From NCBI GenBank assembly GCA_963752345.1, contig CAVVYA010000002.1, forward strand, positions 496,001-560,000: a DNA stretch of 64,000 nucleotides, read 5' to 3'. Within the stretch, counting starts at the first letter, position 1; each line of letters starts with the position of its first letter. The notes under the pieces were generated by a model that worked only from the letters and a program-made list of their open reading frames with translations, ran no database searches and had not been told where the DNA came from. The DNA comes from CAVVYA01 sp963752345. GTDB lineage: Bacteria; Pseudomonadota; Alphaproteobacteria; SMXQ01. Position numbers and translations under genes: made by a program. This document shows, piece after piece, positions 41,682 through 49,985 of this stretch.

Positions 41682-42439
41682 TCATGCCGCGACGCCGGCA
41701 TAGCCGGTGCGCTCGAGCTCGAGCGCCAGCTCCTTGCCGCCGGTCTTGACGATGCGGCCCTTGGACAGCACGTGCACCTTGTCGGGCACGATATAGTCGA
41801 GCAGGCGCTGGTAGTGGGTGATGACCAGGAAGCCGCGCTCGGGCGAGCGCAGCGCGTTGACGCCCTCGGCGACGATGCGCAGCGCGTCGATGTCGAGGCC
41901 GGAATCGGTTTCGTCGAGGATCGCCAGCGACGGCTCGAGCAGGGCCATCTGGAACACTTCGTTGCGCTTCTTCTCGCCGCCGGAGAAGCCGACATTGAGC
42001 GCGCGCGACAGGAAGACCGGGTCCATCTTGAGGGACGCGATTTTCTCCTTGGCGCGCTTGAGGAACTGCATGGCGTCGAGCGTTTCCTCGCCGCGCGCGC
42101 GTGCGCACCGCGTTGACCGCGGATTTCAGGAAGGTCGCGTTCGGCACGCCGGGAATTTCCACCGGATACTGGAAGGCGAGGAAGATGCCGGCGCGCGCCC
42201 GCTCCTCGGGCGCCATGGCGAGCAGGTCCTGGCCCTTGTAGCGCACGGTGCCCGACGTGACCTCGTAGCCGTCGCGGCCGGCCAGCACATAGGACAGCGT
42301 GCTTTTGCCCGAGCCGTTCGGCCCCATGATGGCATGCACCTCGCCGGCGTCGAGCGTCGAGGTCGAGCCCGCGCAGGATTTCCTTGCCGTCGACCGTGGC
42401 GTGCAGATCTTTGATTTCGAGAAGCGGTGGGTTGCTCAT
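41682..42439 (-). CDS. sufC: Fe-S cluster assembly ATPase SufC
   Basis: ABC-type ATPase of about 252 residues that drives the SufBCD scaffold. It begins SNPPLLEIKDLHATVDGKEI; Walker A is MGPNGSGKSTLSYVLAG, signature FSGGEKKRNEVFQMA, Walker B LAILDETDSGLDIDAL and the His switch VITHYQRLLDY. Two indels, near 42,363 and 42,100, put the middle in other frames; the corrected protein has normal length. It follows sufB by 16 bp. Confidence 0.93.
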
Positions 42440-42455
42440 GACTTTCTTCCAGTCC

Positions 42456-43916
42456 TTAGCCGACGCTGCCTTCGAGGCTGACGCCCAGCAGCTTCTGGGC
42501 TTCGACGGCGAATTCCATGGGCAGCTTCTGCAGCACTTCCTTGCAGAAGCCGTTGACGATGACCGAGACCGCGTCCTCGGTCGAAAGACCGCGCTGCGCG
42601 GCAATAGAACAGCTGGTCGTCGCTGATCTTCGAGGTGGTGGCCTCGTGCTCGACGCGGGCCGAGCGGTTGCGCACTCTCGATATAGGGCACCGTATGGCC
42701 GCCGCACTTGTCGCCGATCAGCAGCGAATCGCACTGGGTGTAGTTGCGCGCCTCCGCCGCCTTGGGCTGGATGCGCACCAGGCCGCGATAGGTGTTCTGG
42801 CCGTGGCCGGCGGAGATGCCCTTCGAGATGATGGTCGAGCGGGTGTTCTTGCCGATATGGATCATCTTGGTGCCGGTATCGGCCTGCTGGCGGTTGTTGG
42901 TCACCGCGACCGAGTAGAACTCGCCGACCGAATTGTCGCCTTCGAGGATGCACGCTCGGATATTTCCAGGTGATGGCCGAGCCGGTCTCGACCTGGGTCC
43001 ACGAGATCTTCGAATTCTCGCCGCGGCAGGCGCCGCGCTTGGTGACGAAGTTGTAGATGCCGCCCTTGCCGTCCTTGTCGCCCGGATACCAGTTCTGCAC
43101 GGTGGAATATTTGATCTCGGCGCCCTTCGAGCGCGACCAGCTCGACCACGGCGGCATGAAGCTGGTTCTCGTCGCGCATCGGCGCGGTGCAGCCTTCGAG
43201 ATAGCTGACATAGGCGCCCTCGTCGGCGATGATCAGCGTGCGCTCGAACTGGCCGGTCTGCGCCGCGTTGATGCGGAAATAGGTCGACAGCTCCATCGGG
43301 CAGCGCACGCCCTTCGGGATGTAGACGAACGAGCCGTCGGTGAACACCGCCGAGTTGAGCGTGGCGTAGAAATTGTCGGAGTAGGGCACCACCGAGCCGA
43401 GATATTTCTTCACCAGCTCGGGATGCTCGCGCACCGCTTCCGACATCGAGCAGAAGATGATGCCGAGCTCGCCGAGCTTCGCCTTGAAGGTGGTGGCGAC
43501 CGAAACGAATCGAACACCGCGTCGACCGCGACGCCGGCCAGCGCTTCCTGCTCGCGCAGCGGGATGCCGAGCTTCTCGTAGGTCCTGAGCAGTTCGGGAT
43601 CGACCTCGTCGAGGCTCTTGGGACCGTCCTTCGCTTTGGGCGCGGAGTAGTAATAGAGGTCCTGGAAATCGATCTTCGGATAGCTGACGTTGGCCCAGTT
43701 CGGCTCGTGGTCCTGCAGCGTCAGCCAGTGGCGATAGGATTTCAGGCGCCAGTCGAGCAGCCACTCGGGCTCGCCCTTCTTGGCCGAGATGAAGCGGACG
43801 GTGTCCTCGTTCAAACCCTTCGGCGGACGGTCCTCATCGATCTCGGTGACGAAGCCGTATTTGTAATCGCCGCCCAGGGCGCGGACGGTTTCGGCGGTGT
43901 CGACGGAGGCGGTCAT
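42456..43916 (-). CDS. sufB: Fe-S cluster assembly protein SufB
   Basis: Scaffold subunit of about 486 residues. The order of motifs is normal: KYGFVTEIDEDRPPKGLNED, SVVPYSDNFYATLNSAVFTD, FVYIPKGVRCPMELSTYFRI, YLEGCTAPMRDENQLHAAVV, YPGDKDGKGGIYNFVTKRG, GKNTRSTIISKGISAG, and the end EFAVEAQKLLGVSLEGSVG. Five single-base indels, near 43,511 (a lost G), 43,124, 42,956, 42,676 and 42,602, break the frame. It is the first structural gene after iscR, 10 bp downstream. Confidence 0.93.
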
Positions 43917-43925
43917 GCGATGTCC

Positions 43926-44414
43926 TCAAGCCACGCTGTGGCCAGCCTTGGCGTCGCCTTCGGGCGCCGCGGCAAGCTGGGTTGGAAGGGATGCGAGTTG
44001 CGGCGGCACCGGGCCGGCGCTGATTTCGGCGAGGCTGACGCGGTCGAGCGCCTGCTGCACGGCGCGGTTGATCGCCTGCCAGCCCTGGCGCGACGGGCAG
44101 AGGTTTTCCACGTCGCAACTGCCGGGCCCGTGCTCGATGCAGTAGGTGATGGCGATCGGGCCGTCGATCGCGGCGATGATATGGGCCACGGTGATATCGC
44201 GCGCCGGCTGGGCCAGGCCATAGCCGCCCTTGGCGCCGCGCACGGACTTGAGCAGCCCCTCGCGCGCGAGCGTGGCGAGCAGCTTGCTCACGGTCGGCGT
44301 CGGCAGGCCGGTGGCCTCGGCGATGTCGATGGCGTTGTGGGTGCGGTCCGGCGCATTGGCCATGCGGGACATCAGCAGGACGGCGTAATCGGCCAGACGG
44401 CTGAGGCGGATCAT
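43926..44414 (-). CDS. iscR: Rrf2-family Fe-S-sensing regulator (IscR/SufR-type)
   Basis: 162 residues from ATG 44414. The Rrf2 winged helix starts MIRLSRLADYAVLLMSRMA and has the recognition segment GLPTPTVSKLLATLAREGLL and wing KSVRGAKGGYGLAQPA. Three Cys that could hold a [2Fe-2S] cluster lie in CIEHGPGSCDVENLC, spaced C-x7-C-x5-C, slightly wider than E. coli IscR (C-x5-C-x5-C). A further His may be the fourth ligand. As the first gene of the suf operon it should autoregulate it according to Fe-S status. Confidence 0.9.
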   Translation of the reverse strand: MIRLSRLADYAVLLMSRMANAPDRTHNAIDIAEATGLPTPTVSKLLATLAREGLLKSVRGAKGGYGLAQPARDITVAHIIAAIDGPIAITYCIEHGPGSCDVENLCPSRQGWQAINRAVQQALDRVSLAEISAGPVPPQLASLPTQLAAAPEGDAKAGHSVA

Positions 44415-44465
44415 GGGTGTAAATCCTTGGCCAAGATGCGTTTCGCTCAAGCGGGCGGAAAGGGA

Positions 44466-44516
44466 CGAAAACCGCCGGTTTTCGGCAGTCCTGACCTAAA
44501 CCGGAGTAAATTAGTC
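44466..44516 (-). promoter_or_regulatory. Two inverted repeats in the iscR-suf promoter region
   Basis: CGAAAACC-GCC-GGTTTTCG (44466-44484) is a perfect 8-3-8 palindrome, and CTAA/TTAG arms (44496-44499, 44511-44514) form a second, looser one. Both lie 50-105 bp before the iscR start and are candidates for Rrf2 or iron-responsive operators. I cannot match either firmly to a published box. Confidence 0.4.
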
Positions 44517-44706
44517 CTGTTTCAGGAAAATTGGCCTCCAGCGGCCATTTGTCAAGCGCGATTTGCGGCTCAAAGCATTTGATAATCCATTGCAAATAGT
44601 GGTTTGCCGAGGGTTGGCCCGGCCGCCCGATGCCCCTAAATGCAGGTTCGCCTCTCAACTCCGGGCGAAAGCCCGGGCCGTGCCCCCAATTGCAGGAGAC
44701 TGCCTT

Positions 44707-44994
44707 ATGAAATGCCCCACCGATGGCGCCGATCTGGTGATGAGCGACCGCCAGGGCATCGAGATCGACTATTGCCCGACCTGCCGCGGCGTCTGGCTCG
44801 ACCGCGGCGAGCTCGACAAGATCATCGAGCGCGCCGCGCCGCCCGCGCCCCAGCCCCGCGCCGAAGCGCCGCGTCGGGACGAGCGTTACGAGGAGCGGCG
44901 CGACCATGACACCCGGCGCGGCTACGACGACCGCTATCGCGGCAAACCCTACAAGAAGCGCGAATCGTTCCTCAGCGACATTTTCGATTTTTGA
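44707..44994 (+). CDS. Zinc-ribbon (zf-TFIIB) domain protein
   Basis: 95 residues from ATG 44707 with AGGAG upstream. The N-terminal zinc ribbon is MKCPTDGADLVM followed by IDYCPTCRGVWLDRGELDKI. The metal ligands include the Cys of the first motif and the CPTC pair. The rest (about 50-95) is a highly charged, Arg/Asp/Tyr-rich tail ending FLSDIFDF. Such proteins are common in bacteria, and their role is unknown. It is divergent from iscR. Confidence 0.88.
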   Translation: MKCPTDGADLVMSDRQGIEIDYCPTCRGVWLDRGELDKIIERAAPPAPQPRAEAPRRDERYEERRDHDTRRGYDDRYRGKPYKKRESFLSDIFDF

Positions 44995-45000
44995 GAGCGA

Positions 45001-45396
45001 TCAGCGCGGCGTATCGGAAAACGGCAGCGCGACGACCTGGCGGTCATCTTTATAGACGACATCGCCGGGGCGCGCTGTTCGTAACTCTTCAACCGCAACG
45101 CCCGCTATGCCGACAAGCTCGACTCGGCGAAGATGCTTCATGTGCTCATGCGCGGATGAGCGCAGCCACGAGATTGCCGTATTATCAGCACGCGGGTGCC
45201 TGGATACGGAAAATCGCTGGGGCTTGGTCAGATGGTTCTCGAACCAGTCGAGCAGGATGCGTAGCTCGTCATGGTCGGGCTTCGTCAGCGCCTGTTCTCG
45301 CCACAGGTCATAAGCCACAGCAAACACGCCGCTCCGATGGCCATAGGGTGGATGGCGCTTGTGTGTCACGAAACGGATGAGGTCACCTCGTTGCAT
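45001..45396 (-). CDS. Hypothetical protein
   Basis: 131 residues, no signal peptide or membrane segment. It has an N-terminal patch GDLIRFVTHKRHPPYGHRSG and a central DELRILLDWFENHL; the latter recalls small proteins of other alphaproteobacteria, but I cannot name a family. It starts about 55 bp downstream of the dienelactone hydrolase gene on the same strand and ends 7 bp from the zinc-ribbon gene. Codon use looks ordinary, which supports it being real. Confidence 0.6.
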   Translation of the reverse strand: MQRGDLIRFVTHKRHPPYGHRSGVFAVAYDLWREQALTKPDHDELRILLDWFENHLTKPQRFSVSRHPRADNTAISWLRSSAHEHMKHLRRVELVGIAGVAVEELRTARPGDVVYKDDRQVVALPFSDTPR

Positions 45397-45450
45397 GACA
45401 GGAGATAAGCTCGAAAAGCCTTGAGAATTCGTTGCAAAGCTTTGGCGTCG

Positions 45451-46137
45451 TTATCCCAGGTGCTTAGCCAGAAATTCCAGCGTCCGCTGGCGCGCCAGTT
45501 TGGCGGTCTCGGAGTATTGCGGATAACGGATTGCGTTGTCGAAGCCATGGCCGGTCTTGGGATACCACTGGAACGGCGCGTTAGGCTGCGACTTCGCGAA
45601 ACGCTCGCGCTTCGGCGGTGAGAAGGTGCGGTCGTCCTCGCCCATGTGCAGCAAGATCGGACAGCGCGGCGTCTCGTCGGCATAGGTGTCGAGATCGCCG
45701 CCGTAGTAGCTGACGGCGCAGGCGAGCGGATAGCGGCAGGCCGCCATCCAGGCCAGCGTGCCGCCATAGCAGAAGCCGACGACGGCGGTGCGATCTGGCG
45801 CGACGCCAGCGGCAGTCGTCGCCCACTTGCCGGCATCTTCGAGATCACGCACAGACACATTCCAATCGACGTTTCGATAGGCGTGGTCGCCCCGGTCGTG
45901 GCCTTCCTTTGTGTATTCGAACACGTAACCTTTGCCGAGACGGTCGTGCAGCGCCGGCGCGACGGCGGAATAGCCATGATTCGCAAAGTGATCGACGACG
46001 CCGCGCAGGTAAGGCGTGACGCCATACATCTCCTGCGCCACGACGACGACGCCGCGCGGTTTGCCCTCAGGCAGCGCGAAATAGCCATCCATCAAATGAC
46101 CATCGCGCGCGGTGATGGTGATGTCTTTACCGGTCAT
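45451..46137 (-). CDS. Dienelactone hydrolase family protein
   Basis: Alpha/beta hydrolase of 228 residues. The nucleophile is a Cys (VGFCYGGTLAWMAA), as in dienelactone hydrolases; the acid is in the GEDDRTF turn and the His in KTGHGFDNA. No signal peptide, so cytoplasmic. In aromatic catabolism this family opens dienelactones to maleylacetate, but many members have other ester substrates. The start ATG at 46137 is preceded by a long dispersed inverted repeat. Confidence 0.9.
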   Translation of the reverse strand: MTGKDITITARDGHLMDGYFALPEGKPRGVVVVAQEMYGVTPYLRGVVDHFANHGYSAVAPALHDRLGKGYVFEYTKEGHDRGDHAYRNVDWNVSVRDLEDAGKWATTAAGVAPDRTAVVGFCYGGTLAWMAACRYPLACAVSYYGGDLDTYADETPRCPILLHMGEDDRTFSPPKRERFAKSQPNAPFQWYPKTGHGFDNAIRYPQYSETAKLARQRTLEFLAKHLG

Positions 46138-46165
46138 CGTTGTTTGGATGCGCCCAACTTTGCTT

Positions 46166-46253
46166 CGTCATGCCCGGACTTGTTCCGGGCATCCACGTTT
46201 TTTGTTTTGACCATCGCCAGTCGTGGATGGCCGCAACAAGTGCGGCGATGACG
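46166..46253. repeat. Dispersed inverted repeat (nested hairpins)
   Basis: Two 32-bp arms, 46166-46197 and 46222-46253, pair with about six mismatches. Each arm itself holds a small hairpin (CCCGGACTTGTTCCGGG and CCGCAACAAGTGCGG). The pattern CGTCATGCCCGG...CCACG...CGTGGATGG...ATGACG is typical of intergenic repeats scattered through alphaproteobacterial genomes. Confidence 0.75.
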
Positions 46254-46272
46254 ATTGATAGAAATGTGCCGT

Positions 46273-47325
46273 TCACCCCAGCGTCGGATCGAGCACGATC
46301 TTGCCCATGCCGGGGTCGGCTTCGATCATGCGGTGGGCTTCGGCCGCCTTGGACAGCGGCAGGACGTGGGCGATCCGCACCTTGATCTTGCCTTCCGCGG
46401 CGGCCTGGTAGCATGTCGGGCGGTCGGCCGGGTCGCTGCCGGGCATGCCGCGGATGGTGATCTTGTTGTCGTAGAGGTGGAAGAAATCGATGGTGACGTT
46501 GGGCCCGCCGTGGGCGCCGGCGGTCACCAGGCGGCCGTTCTCGCCCAGGCAATGGAAGGCGACGGGCAGGATCTTCGGATTGGCGATGTTGTCGTAGAGC
46601 ACGTCGACGCCCTTGCCGCCGGTGATCTTCTTCACCTCGGCGAGCAGATCCTGCTTCGAATAGTCGATGGCGTGATCGGCGCCGAGCGTCTTGCCGACGG
46701 CGGCGCGCTCCGCCGATCCCGCCGTGGCGATGACCTTGGCACCGATGACGTTCTTGGCGATCTGAATGCCGATCGAGCCGAGGTTGCCGCTGGCGCCCAT
46801 GATCAGGACCCATTCGTCCTTCTTCAGTTGCGCGATGTTCATCAGCAAGTTCCACGCCGTCGGGCAGTGGCGCAGCACGACCGCCGCCTCGTGCAGGTCG
46901 AGCGATTTCGGCAGAGCGTCGGCGGCGCAGGCGGCGACCACGATCTTCTCGGCGAAGGCGCCGGGCCGCTTGATGCCGATCATGCCGGACGGACCGCCGT
47001 AATCGCTGCCGTCGGGCGCGGCGAATTCCGGCGCGGGGTCGAGCGGCATGCGGCCGGCGGCGGCGACATGATCGCCGACCTTCCAGCGCGTCACGCTCGG
47101 GCCGACCATATCGACGACGCCGGCGCAATCGACGCCCGGGATGAGCGGCAGGGTAATGCCGCGCTGGGTCTGGCCGCCGGCCCGCACCGAGACGTCGAGC
47201 GTGCGGTTGACCGTCGCCGCATGCACCGTGACGCGGATTTCGCCGGCGCGCGGAATCGGGTCCGGCACCTCCTCGTATTTGAGGACGTCGGGCGGTCCGT
47301 ACTCATGGATGACGATGGCCTTCAT
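46273..47325 (-). CDS. Zinc-independent MDR/quinone oxidoreductase-like alcohol dehydrogenase
   Basis: 350 residues from ATG 47325; a GTG two codons earlier is possible. The GroES-like N-terminal domain starts KAIVIHEYGPPDVLKYEEVP and contains PLIPGVDCAGVVDMVG. The Rossmann domain has LIMGASGNLGSIGIQIAKN for NADP(H) and GADHAIDYSKQDLLAEV. The catalytic-zinc Cys/His set of true alcohol dehydrogenases is not evident, so a quinone or enoyl reductase role is more likely. It belongs to a minus-strand run of catabolic genes; the substrate is unknown. Confidence 0.86.
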   Translation of the reverse strand: MKAIVIHEYGPPDVLKYEEVPDPIPRAGEIRVTVHAATVNRTLDVSVRAGGQTQRGITLPLIPGVDCAGVVDMVGPSVTRWKVGDHVAAAGRMPLDPAPEFAAPDGSDYGGPSGMIGIKRPGAFAEKIVVAACAADALPKSLDLHEAAVVLRHCPTAWNLLMNIAQLKKDEWVLIMGASGNLGSIGIQIAKNVIGAKVIATAGSAERAAVGKTLGADHAIDYSKQDLLAEVKKITGGKGVDVLYDNIANPKILPVAFHCLGENGRLVTAGAHGGPNVTIDFFHLYDNKITIRGMPGSDPADRPTCYQAAAEGKIKVRIAHVLPLSKAAEAHRMIEADPGMGKIVLDPTLG

Positions 47326-47406
47326 AGACACTCCGGAAAAACAGGCGGATGAAGTCGGCGGCCCGCCCGCGCGCGGCGGACCCTGATGAGCGCTGATCTT
47401 GCAGGC

Positions 47407-48396
47407 TTACGCGGCGACCGGCTTCTTCGGCGCGACGAAGCTGGTTTCGAGGGTGCCGAGATTGCCGACCGTGGTGGTGATCTTGTCGCCGGACTTGAGC
47501 CATGTGCCCTTGCCCTTGCCGACGCCGGCCGGCGTGCCGGTGGTGATCACGTCGCCCGGCTGCAGGGTGAGATGCTGGGATAGATAGCTGATCTGCTCCT
47601 CGATGTTGTAATGCATATGGCCCGAGTTGCCGTCTTGCTTGAGCTCGCCATTGACCCAGAGCTGGATCTTGAGGTCGTAGGGATTCTTGACGAAATCCTT
47701 CGGCGTGATCCACGGACCGATCGGGCAGGAGCCGTCGAAGTTCTTGCGGCGGAAGCGGTCGCCGCGGAACTGGCGCAGTTGCGGCGTCGTCGCCTCCTCG
47801 CGGCTCGGCCCGCGGATCGACATGTCGTTCAGCACCATGTAGCCGGCGACATAGTCGAGCGCCTTGTCCTTCGGCACGTTGAAGCAGGGCTTGCCGATAA
47901 CCACGGCGAGTTCGGCTTCCCAGTCGATCGCTGTCGAGGTGTGAGGCAGCGGAATCTTGGCGCCCTGGCCGACGATGGTCTGGGCCGGCGTCTTCTGGAA
48001 GAACACCGGCGAATTGATGGTCTTATCCGGCATGCCGCCGCCGCCCATTTCGGCATGGTGATCGGCATAGTTGGCGGCGATACAGAACACCGAGGAGGGA
48101 TAGAGCAGGGGCGCCAGCAGCTTCGTCCTCTTCAGCGGCTTGGCGGCTTTGGCATAGGGACTTTTCCTCGCGGCCTTCTCGTGCTCGCCGGCGATCTTGG
48201 CGAGCGCGCCCTTGGCCTTCGGCCAGGCGGCGAGAATGGTGAGGGTGGATGTGGTGTCGAAGCCGAGCGGTTTCTTGGCGCGCCGCGCGAAGATCGGCCC
48301 CGCGATCGTCAGGTCGAGCACGTCGGCGCCGACCAGAATGCCGGGACTCGCTTTGCCCCCCGGGCCGGCAACGTTAAGCAGACGGTATTCCGCCAA
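47407..48396 (-). CDS. Fumarylacetoacetate hydrolase family protein
   Basis: 329 residues, starting at TTG 48396, which has GAGGGAGG close upstream; frame-compatible sequence further up crosses a repeat and is unlikely to be translated. The FAH fold is visible as FCIAANYADHHAEMG, FFQKTPAQTIVGQG, the metal-binding IDWEAELAVVIGKP and GYMVLNDMSIRG, and the C-terminal TGTPAGVGKGKGTWLKSGD. Family members hydrolyse beta-diketones or decarboxylate products of aromatic ring meta-cleavage. It lies just after the VOC dioxygenase gene, a natural pathway neighbour. Confidence 0.9.
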   Translation of the reverse strand: MAEYRLLNVAGPGGKASPGILVGADVLDLTIAGPIFARRAKKPLGFDTTSTLTILAAWPKAKGALAKIAGEHEKAARKSPYAKAAKPLKRTKLLAPLLYPSSVFCIAANYADHHAEMGGGGMPDKTINSPVFFQKTPAQTIVGQGAKIPLPHTSTAIDWEAELAVVIGKPCFNVPKDKALDYVAGYMVLNDMSIRGPSREEATTPQLRQFRGDRFRRKNFDGSCPIGPWITPKDFVKNPYDLKIQLWVNGELKQDGNSGHMHYNIEEQISYLSQHLTLQPGDVITTGTPAGVGKGKGTWLKSGDKITTTVGNLGTLETSFVAPKKPVAA

Positions 48397-48442
48397 GATA
48401 TCCTCCCTCGAACGATGTGGTGAAGTCAGACAGGACGAATAG

Positions 48443-48549
48443 TTTTCTCCCTCCCGCTCGATGGGGGAGGGGCGGGGTGGGGGTGGTGTCGGAAAAATGC
48501 CGATGACAGCACCCCCCACTTGGCCTCGCCCACAAGGGGGGAGGGAAAA
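48443..48549. repeat. Imperfect inverted repeat between FAH and VOC genes
   Basis: Left arm from TTTTCTCCCTCCC (48443) through GGGGCGGGGTGGGGGTG, and right arm from CACCCCCCAC through GGGGGGAGGGAAAA (48549), separated by about 25 bp. This kind of G/C-rich repeat is common between genes in alphaproteobacteria. It could form a large hairpin and act as a terminator or mRNA stabiliser. Confidence 0.6.
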
Positions 48550-48594
48550 GAGAAAAATTTCGGTTTGATGTTCACGAGTTTCCCGCGCAGCATG

Positions 48595-49865
48595 TCAGCC
48601 CCATGGACCCAGGAATGGCTCGCCCATGAATGTGTCGGACAGCGGCTCGATCGTCTCGGGCCATTCGCCAGGCGTGACCTTACGGCGCTGGCTCGGCGGG
48701 CGCGGCTTATTCTCCAGCCCGATCTGCTCCATGTAATAGTAGAACTGCACCGCGTGGCCGTCCGGATCGATCGCCAGGAAGGAATAGTCGATGCCGGGCG
48801 ACAGTTCGGGCGGCAGCTCCTTGATGGTGACGCCCTGGTCCTTAAGGAAAGTGCGGGCGTCGCGCAACTGGCGGTAGTTCGCCACCTGCATGCCGATCGA
48901 CAGGCAATTGGTGTGTTCCGAAAGCTCGAGCTCGGCGCGCAGCGCCAGCGGATAGAGCGCCACGGCGGTATGCTCGGTGGCGCACCGCAGGAAGACGCAG
49001 CGGTGGCCCTGGTATTCGACCTCTTCGATCGGCGCGAAGCCGAGGTGGTGGATGTAGAAGTCGACCGACGGCCTCCATGTCCTTGGCGAACAGCCGCACC
49101 GGGCCCATGCGCACGATCTTGAACGGGCGCGGCAGCAGGATGCCCTGGACGTCGTATGTCGCCGGCGGCTTCTTGGCATGGCGGTAGCCGTCGGTGATCG
49201 CCATGCCCTTGTCGAGCGCGTCCTGCACTTCGGTGAATTCGGAAATCTGCGGCAGCTCGGGCGCCACCTGGAAGGCCCGGTGATAGAGGCTCTTCGGCTT
49301 GGAGTAGCCGTCCCAGCCGATCTGCTCGATGCCCCAATAGAGCTCGTTGGTGTTGCCGTCGGGATCGTGCAGGTAGGTGTGCCAGTTGGAGCCCTGGCAT
49401 ATCGCGCCCCGAGCGCAGCACGGCCACGTTCTGCTGCTTGAAGTATTTGATCGCGTCGCCGACTTCGCCGAGGCTGCCGACCTGCCAGGTGATCTGGTTG
49501 ATCGTCACGCCCTGGGGCCAGCGCCCGGGCGGATCGGCGACCTCGCGGTAGTGCCGGTCGAACAGCACCATCGCATGGTGATCGTGGCCATAGCGCGCGA
49601 AGCAGCCGACCGGCTCGCCGCCGCGCGCCTTCAGTTCGGCGGCCTGTTCCGGCTTGAGCCGCTCGGCATAGTTGCGCGCGTCGGAAATATCGAAGCCGAG
49701 CAGGTCGGTATAGAACCGCACCGCCTCGGGATAATGGATGAAGTTAAAGCCGAAATGACCGAGACGGCGCACCTTGAACGGGCGGTCGAGCTCGATGCCG
49801 CCGACGACGTATTTCCCGCCGCTCGTCCGCGTCGCATAGCTCTTGATCTCGGTAACGTCGCTCAC
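48595..49865 (-). CDS. Two-domain VOC-family (extradiol-type) dioxygenase
   Basis: About 422 residues from GTG 49865. Both halves are vicinal-oxygen-chelate modules. In the first, likely metal ligands are present: His in LGHFGFNFIHYPEAV, His in GHDHHAMVLFDR and Glu in PDGNTNELYWG. In the second, the matching places are GPVRLFAKDM (no His) and DGHAVQFYYY (Gln for Glu), so only the first half should bind iron. Classical type I extradiol enzymes use the C-terminal domain, so this one is different. One-base insertions near 49,398 and 49,076 shift the frame. It neighbours FAH and MmgE/PrpD genes. Confidence 0.82.
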
Positions 49866-49985
49866 AGCCGTTCCCAACCGTCCTCGGACCCTGGCGGGTG
49901 TCCATTTGAGCCATCATAGCCGAACTCCGCCGCGCGCAACACGGCCGGTGGCGGCTGCCGGCGGCTGGCCAGGGCGGCGCAATGG

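Noticed and set aside
48443..48549. CRISPR-like or tandem repeat
   Set aside because: It is a single pair of inverted arms, not a series of direct repeats with spacers; no cas gene is near.
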